Shown: positions 5,190-8,855 of the stretch, piece after piece
Layout: each line of letters starts with the position of its first letter
How positions within the stretch are numbered: the first letter of the stretch is position 1
NCBI GenBank assembly: GCA_913048545.1
Contig: CAJWWH010000069.1
Coordinates: 1 to 8,855 of the forward strand
Reading direction: 5' to 3'
Source: an uncultured Opitutia bacterium
GTDB taxonomy: Bacteria; Verrucomicrobiota; Verrucomicrobiae; Opitutales; MB11C04
Length of the DNA stretch: 8,855 nucleotides
The notes under the pieces: generated by a model
Told to the model about the DNA's origin: nothing
What the model saw: the letters and a program-made list of their open reading frames with translations, nothing else
Databases searched by the model: none
Made by a program: the position numbers and the translations under genes

Positions 5190-7184
5190 TCAATCCTCGT
5201 AGAATGTTAACAGTACATCTAAGGCAAGAATTGATCGAAATAAATCGCTATCTCCGTGAAAATGATTTGCGGATGGCCATAGTCCTGCAGGAAGTTGATT
5301 TCTAATTATAATCTCAGGTATTAATCCTCTAAATTTTTCCCAGTAAAGATTTTGCCCAATCGAATTCAGTGCTCCTGCACTAGCCTTGCTTGCATGCCGC
5401 ATTCCGTAAAGATCCAGTTTTTTCCATTGCGTTGGCAGGTTGTCTTTCAACCATGTGAGTCCTCTTTTAGCTTCCACTGAGCGCCCCATTCCTCCGAGTT
5501 GCAAACAGTGAACTCCCATACCGGTCAAACTGGCTTTCCCGCTTGTACCTGTTTTATAAGAAAACATACCGCTCTGGTCCTGAGATTTTTTTACATATTT
5601 CATTGCTCGTTCCATCGCTCCATTCAATCCATTTACCTTAATTCCTGCAAATTGAGCTTCTGCCAGAGCCATTACATTCCATCCTGTAACGGAAAGATCC
5701 ACATGAGCCACCGGTCCCTTTCCATAAGCGTAAGCCCAGCCTCCGTTTTCATTCTGCCCCTCAATAACCGTTGCAACCGCTTTGGAGGCTACACCTTCAA
5801 GCTCTGGTCTTTTTAAAAGTTTATACCCGAGAACTAATGCCCGGGTTTGCATGGGATGTCCATAGCTCCCCCTGTTCCCGCCTCCCACATTGGCGGATAA
5901 GTTAGTTTGAAGAAATTGGATTCCCTTCTCCAACGCCTTTCCCTGAACAGTGTCGGGATCAAGTTCGCAGTTTCCAAGAAGGCACAACACTGCCTGGGCT
6001 GTCATCGATTTTTTGTGCCATAAATCGAGTTTAATATTGTTTCCGCTTTCATCCTTGTCTCCCGCTCCCCATGATCCATCCTCCTGCTGCATTGAAATTA
6101 ACCAATTCAATCCACGATTTATAGAGTTCGTAATTTTTGCGTTTCCTCCCGCCGCAAGAAAACGTTTATTTTTCTCTTCTGGGTCGCACATCCCGAGGCT
6201 TGGGTTTACCAGATCAAAATACTCCCTTAAACTGGATATGGGCACCCCCTTGATTGCTTCCTTCGCTTTTGCCTCCATCGCTTCAATCCGTTCCCTGTCC
6301 TTGGGTGAGATTTTCCGTTCCAGAACCAGTTCCTTTCCATCACTCCAAGCTCTTTCATTCGCCCGAACAAATTTTGACCTTTTTCTCGTGTCCAAAAAAT
6401 CCACTTCCCCACTCAGAACATTAACTAGGCAAGAGTCCTCTTCCGCTTTCAAACTGAAACTTGTTCCGCGCACCCCCGCAAATCCCAGTTTGGAAGAAAC
6501 AATGATTGATGATTCACGATCAAGTTTTTTAACCACCACCACTAATTCACCCAGTTTGAGATCAAGCTTTATGTGCGATGCACTCGTTTCCCCTTTAACT
6601 GAACCCAACACATCATCGGAGGCGTTAAAATCTTTCTGCCCGAACATGTTTACTGAAAAATTGGTTTTCTTACCCACGGCCACACTCGTGCCATTACTGA
6701 AAAGAACCACCGCTTCTCCCTCTTTACCCGTCTCAATCCTTGCACCGGGGGAGAGAACCTGACCATCCTTCGCCTCCGCCAATTCCTTTTCACCCGCATC
6801 CCTCACCTGCACTTCACCTGACCGAGAGACCAATACTGTTGCACCATTCTTAAAAGAATCGTTTTCCTCCTCTTCCCAATTAAAATAGTCCAAATCTCGT
6901 GACTCGCTACCCCCCTGCCAACCACTGAACCCACCAAGGTCGGCGAAATAAAAGATCAGGGTCATCAAAATGGAAAAACATGTGATTACCACCCCTAATT
7001 TCCACCCAAGTTTTTTCAGAGCCCCAGTCTGTACAAGCCCAGAATCCTTCATTTGAATCCAATTTTTACCGTCCAGACAGATCAGATCACTTTTATTAAT
7101 AGCTCCCTTTTTCTGAAGTTCCTCAAATTCTTCCTTCCTGTACGGACCAAGAGTCGCATTATTTTTCCTGACAAAGATTTTCAA
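5190..7184 (-). CDS. membrane protein: GYF_2-like domain, TM helix, FecR domain, squalene-cyclase-like toroid
   Basis: A 664-residue protein with four parts. Residues 1-48 are a GYF_2-like (DUF4339-type) domain with LGPY (12-15) and the late W42. Residues 62-81 form one transmembrane helix, with lysines before it and acidic residues after it, so the N-terminus is probably cytosolic. Residues about 113-285 are a FecR domain, with the typical GVRGTSF (237-243) and NVLSGEVDF (255-263). Residues about 350-664 are an alpha/alpha toroid of prenyltransferase/squalene-oxidase repeats with QW-like motifs QQEDGSWG (366-373) and QNENGGWAY (477-485), and the weaker QDQSGMFSY (535-543). The DxDD acid motif of squalene-hopene cyclases is absent (DLSVTGW, 496-502), so cyclase activity is unlikely and a periplasmic binding role is inferred. 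The start is TTG at 7184: an in-frame TAA lies nine bases upstream and the next Met, residue 45, would remove the GYF_2 domain. No sigma factor gene is adjacent. A weak hairpin (5140-5116, minus) could terminate it. Confidence 0.87.
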   Translation of the reverse strand: MKIFVRKNNATLGPYRKEEFEELQKKGAINKSDLICLDGKNWIQMKDSGLVQTGALKKLGWKLGVVITCFSILMTLIFYFADLGGFSGWQGGSESRDLDYFNWEEEENDSFKNGATVLVSRSGEVQVRDAGEKELAEAKDGQVLSPGARIETGKEGEAVVLFSNGTSVAVGKKTNFSVNMFGQKDFNASDDVLGSVKGETSASHIKLDLKLGELVVVVKKLDRESSIIVSSKLGFAGVRGTSFSLKAEEDSCLVNVLSGEVDFLDTRKRSKFVRANERAWSDGKELVLERKISPKDRERIEAMEAKAKEAIKGVPISSLREYFDLVNPSLGMCDPEEKNKRFLAAGGNAKITNSINRGLNWLISMQQEDGSWGAGDKDESGNNIKLDLWHKKSMTAQAVLCLLGNCELDPDTVQGKALEKGIQFLQTNLSANVGGGNRGSYGHPMQTRALVLGYKLLKRPELEGVASKAVATVIEGQNENGGWAYAYGKGPVAHVDLSVTGWNVMALAEAQFAGIKVNGLNGAMERAMKYVKKSQDQSGMFSYKTGTSGKASLTGMGVHCLQLGGMGRSVEAKRGLTWLKDNLPTQWKKLDLYGMRHASKASAGALNSIGQNLYWEKFRGLIPEIIIRNQLPAGLWPSANHFHGDSDLFRSILALDVLLTFYED

Positions 7185-7193
7185 GATTATTTA

Positions 7194-7223
7194 ATTAAAT
7201 AATTAAACAAAGTAATGAGTCAA
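7194..7223 (-). promoter_or_regulatory. candidate promoter of the GYF_2/FecR/toroid gene
   Basis: On the minus strand TTGACT (7223-7218; 5 of 6) and TTTAAT (7199-7194; 5 of 6) are separated by 18 bases. The -10 lies at -15 to -10 from the TTG start, so the leader would be about 3 bases. The surrounding sequence is very AT-rich, which raises the chance of a fortuitous match. Confidence 0.35.
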
Positions 7224-7252
7224 AAAAAATATTTAGTTCAAGAATGTCTTAA
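7222..7252 (-). terminator. weak candidate terminator after maf
   Basis: On the minus strand TTAAGA (7252-7247) can pair with TCTTGA (7243-7238), including one U-G pair, around a three-base loop over the final stop codon of the maf frame. Eight Ts (7229-7222) follow after eight bases. The gap between stem and T run makes this weak. Confidence 0.2.
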
Positions 7253-7857
7253 GTTTCCTTTTTAATTTCACTCAGCCATTGATCCAGCATCTCCACGGGT
7301 AATCCGATCACATTGGAATGAGAGCCTTCGAAATTCTCCACGATTAATTCCGGATTTGTCTGAATGGCATATCCACCCGCCTTGTCCAAGGGATCCACCA
7401 CCTAAAAATATTCCTTAATTACCCGATCATCGATATCCTTGAATGTTACCCGACTCGTTTCCACCCGGGTTTGATTGAAACTGGAGGCAAGATTGATCAG
7501 GCACAATCCGGTGCTTACCTCGTGGGTTTGACCACTCAGTAATTCAAGCATTGAACGGGCCTCCGCCAAATCCTTTGGCTTACCCAAAACTTTTTCCCCC
7601 AAAGCGACAAGAGTATCCGCCCCTAACACCCAGTTTTGTGGGTGTAATTGAGCGACTGCTTCCGCTTTTAACCGGGCGTTTTCCTGTACCAATGAAAGCG
7701 GCCCGTCCGGATGAAACTTAATCTCAACGGCATCGGATACAACCACCTTAAAATCATCCATTATTTCTTTTAGTAATTCGCGCCGACGGGGTGAACCTGA
7801 ACCTAATATGAAAACCGCTTCCTCCTTCGTGTTCGCTTTTTGACTAAATTTTTGCAT
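7249..7857 (-). pseudogene. maf: maf nucleotide pyrophosphatase gene interrupted by one in-frame TAG
   Basis: Maf/YhdE-type enzymes hydrolyse non-canonical or excess nucleoside triphosphates to monophosphates and are usually about 190-200 residues long. The frame from the ATG at 7857 encodes 151 residues to a TAG at 7404-7402. It includes SGSPRRRELL (20-29), the catalytic GADTLV (79-84, D81), LGKPKD (91-96) and LSGQTHEVSTGL (107-118). Past the TAG the same frame stays open for 50 more codons to TAA (7251-7249) and encodes the rest of the family: VVDPLDKAGGYAIQ, then PELIVENFEGSHSNVIGLP. One base change at the TAG (for example from AAG, CAG or GAG) would restore a normal 201-residue Maf, or 202 counting the TAG codon. 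The truncated protein lacks the conserved DKAGGYAIQ motif and is probably inactive. Alternatives are amber readthrough, restart at the GTG-GTG directly after the stop, or a sequencing error. The gene is divergent from nadE. Confidence 0.85.
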
Positions 7858-7868
7858 ACTGAGTAACC

Positions 7869-7896
7869 GTTATGACATCTTTTCTAAGCTTGGCAA
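7869..7896 (-). promoter_or_regulatory. candidate promoter of maf
   Basis: On the minus strand TTGCCA (7896-7891; 5 of 6) and CATAAC (7874-7869; 4 of 6) are separated by 16 bases. The -10 ends 11 bases before the ATG, so the leader would be about 5 bases. It fills most of the 43-base gap between maf and nadE. Confidence 0.28.
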
Positions 7897-7900
7897 CAGG

Positions 7901-8855
7901 ATGAGGATTGGGATCGCCCAGTTAAACCCAATTGTGGGAGATATTCCGGGCAATTTGGCTCTGGCTCTGGATGCCTATGAACAACTGACTGGACAGGGTG
8001 TGGACTTGGTGGTCTACCCGGAACTTTTTCTTTGCGGTTATCCTCCCCGCGACCTTCTACTCAAGGAAAACTTCGGTAAAGACCTCGCAGATTCACTCCA
8101 TATTTTTGCTTCCGCCACTGGACCCGTGCCCGCACTGATTGGATACGCGGAGATCAACCAAAACCCATCAAAACAGCCGTTCCTGAACGCAGCGGGTTGG
8201 TGCGTGCAGGGACAGGTGACCCAAAGTTTTCAGAAGCGCCTGCTCCCCACTTACGATGTCTTTGATGAGACCCGATACTTTGTTCCGGGTAGGGAGGAAT
8301 TTTTTGTCGAATACAAGGGCAAGAAAATTGCCGTTACCATTTGTGAGGACATCTGGAATGTTCTCGAAAATGAATACCCGGAGGATCCGGTTGAGGAAAT
8401 TGCCTCTCAAAGTCCCGACCTCCTCCTCAACCTGTCCGCCAGTCCATGGCACCTTGGAAAAAGTGAAAAGCGGATCGAATTACTTCGAAAAGTCAGCGGA
8501 AAATGCCAATGCCCGGTGGTCTATGTCAATTCAGTGGGCGGGAATGATGAACTTATCTTTGACGGGATGTCTATGTCTATTGATCGCGACGGCACCCTGC
8601 TGGCCAACTCTGATTCATTCAAGGAATGTATTGAAGTTCATGATCTTAACGATCAGTGCCCAATAACCTCCCTATCCCTGCACGACCCCATGGAACGACT
8701 TCGCCTGGCACTCGTTCTGGGCGTGCGTGATTATGCTCATAAGAGCGGATTTTCTAAGGGCCTGATTGGACTGAGTGGGGGAATTGACTCGGCGGTGACC
8801 GCGGCCATTGCAGTTGAAGCACTCGGTCGGGAAAATGTGATAGGAATAAGCCTGC
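7901..8855 (+). CDS. nadE: glutamine-dependent NAD synthetase, N-terminal part, 3' end beyond the window
   Basis: The final step of NAD synthesis: ATP-dependent amidation of deamido-NAD (nicotinate adenine dinucleotide), with glutamine as the ammonia source. The 318 codons seen cover the whole N-terminal glutaminase (nitrilase/CN hydrolase) domain, residues 1-260, and the start of the synthetase domain. The catalytic triad is E41 (YPELFLCGYPP), K112 (QKRLLPTYDVFDE) and C148 (TICEDIW). The ATP pyrophosphatase P-loop SGGIDS is at 292-297, followed by GRENVIGISL at the edge. Families of this two-domain type are about 540-560 residues, so roughly 230 residues are missing on the right. The ATG at 7901 starts the domain cleanly (MRIGIAQLNPIVGDIPGN). 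An upstream ATG at 7872 is in another frame and closes at 7904. CAGG touches the ATG, too close to serve as a ribosome binding site. Cytosolic housekeeping enzyme. Confidence 0.96.
   Translation, partial: MRIGIAQLNPIVGDIPGNLALALDAYEQLTGQGVDLVVYPELFLCGYPPRDLLLKENFGKDLADSLHIFASATGPVPALIGYAEINQNPSKQPFLNAAGWCVQGQVTQSFQKRLLPTYDVFDETRYFVPGREEFFVEYKGKKIAVTICEDIWNVLENEYPEDPVEEIASQSPDLLLNLSASPWHLGKSEKRIELLRKVSGKCQCPVVYVNSVGGNDELIFDGMSMSIDRDGTLLANSDSFKECIEVHDLNDQCPITSLSLHDPMERLRLALVLGVRDYAHKSGFSKGLIGLSGGIDSAVTAAIAVEALGRENVIGISL

Noticed and set aside
5950..6762. 270-codon + strand frame
   Set aside because: It lies wholly antisense to the FecR/toroid gene, whose domains are clear. The Ser/Pro/Leu-rich translation is typical of the reverse complement of a real gene.

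Overview
The window looks like a chromosomal segment of a Gram-negative bacterium of the Planctomycetota/Verrucomicrobiota (PVC) type, most likely a marine verrucomicrobial lineage. This rests on gene content: a Tat-type secreted TIM-barrel sugar isomerase-like protein, a secreted ThuA-like protein, and a membrane protein joining a GYF_2-like domain, a FecR domain and a squalene-cyclase-like toroid. These families are typical of that group. No marker gene fixes the phylum, so the assignment is inference. I see no mobile element, CRISPR array, tRNA or rRNA.

Layout, left to right: the 5' part of a small unknown gene (minus strand, running off the left edge); a 304-base non-coding stretch; a Tat-exported TIM-barrel protein (+); a histidine phosphatase of the phosphoglycerate mutase superfamily (-); a small probable lipoprotein (+); a secreted ThuA-like protein (-); a membrane fatty-acid desaturase with a coiled-coil tail (+); the GYF_2/FecR/toroid membrane protein (-); a maf gene interrupted by an in-frame amber codon (-); and the first two thirds or so of glutamine-dependent NAD synthetase nadE (+, running off the right edge).

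Strand alternates at almost every gene, so there is no obvious multi-gene operon. Two convergent pairs have stop codons 1 base or 0 bases apart. The genes do not form one pathway. They cover lipid desaturation, NAD synthesis, nucleotide-pool cleaning (broken or recoded), phosphatase activity and secreted or envelope proteins.

The points most worth a second look are: the single TAG in maf with the rest of the family sequence intact behind it in the same frame; the GYF_2-TM-FecR-toroid fusion starting at TTG; and the lack of a usable Shine-Dalgarno sequence at every start, with -10-like hexamers very close to several start codons, which would fit very short or absent 5' leaders.
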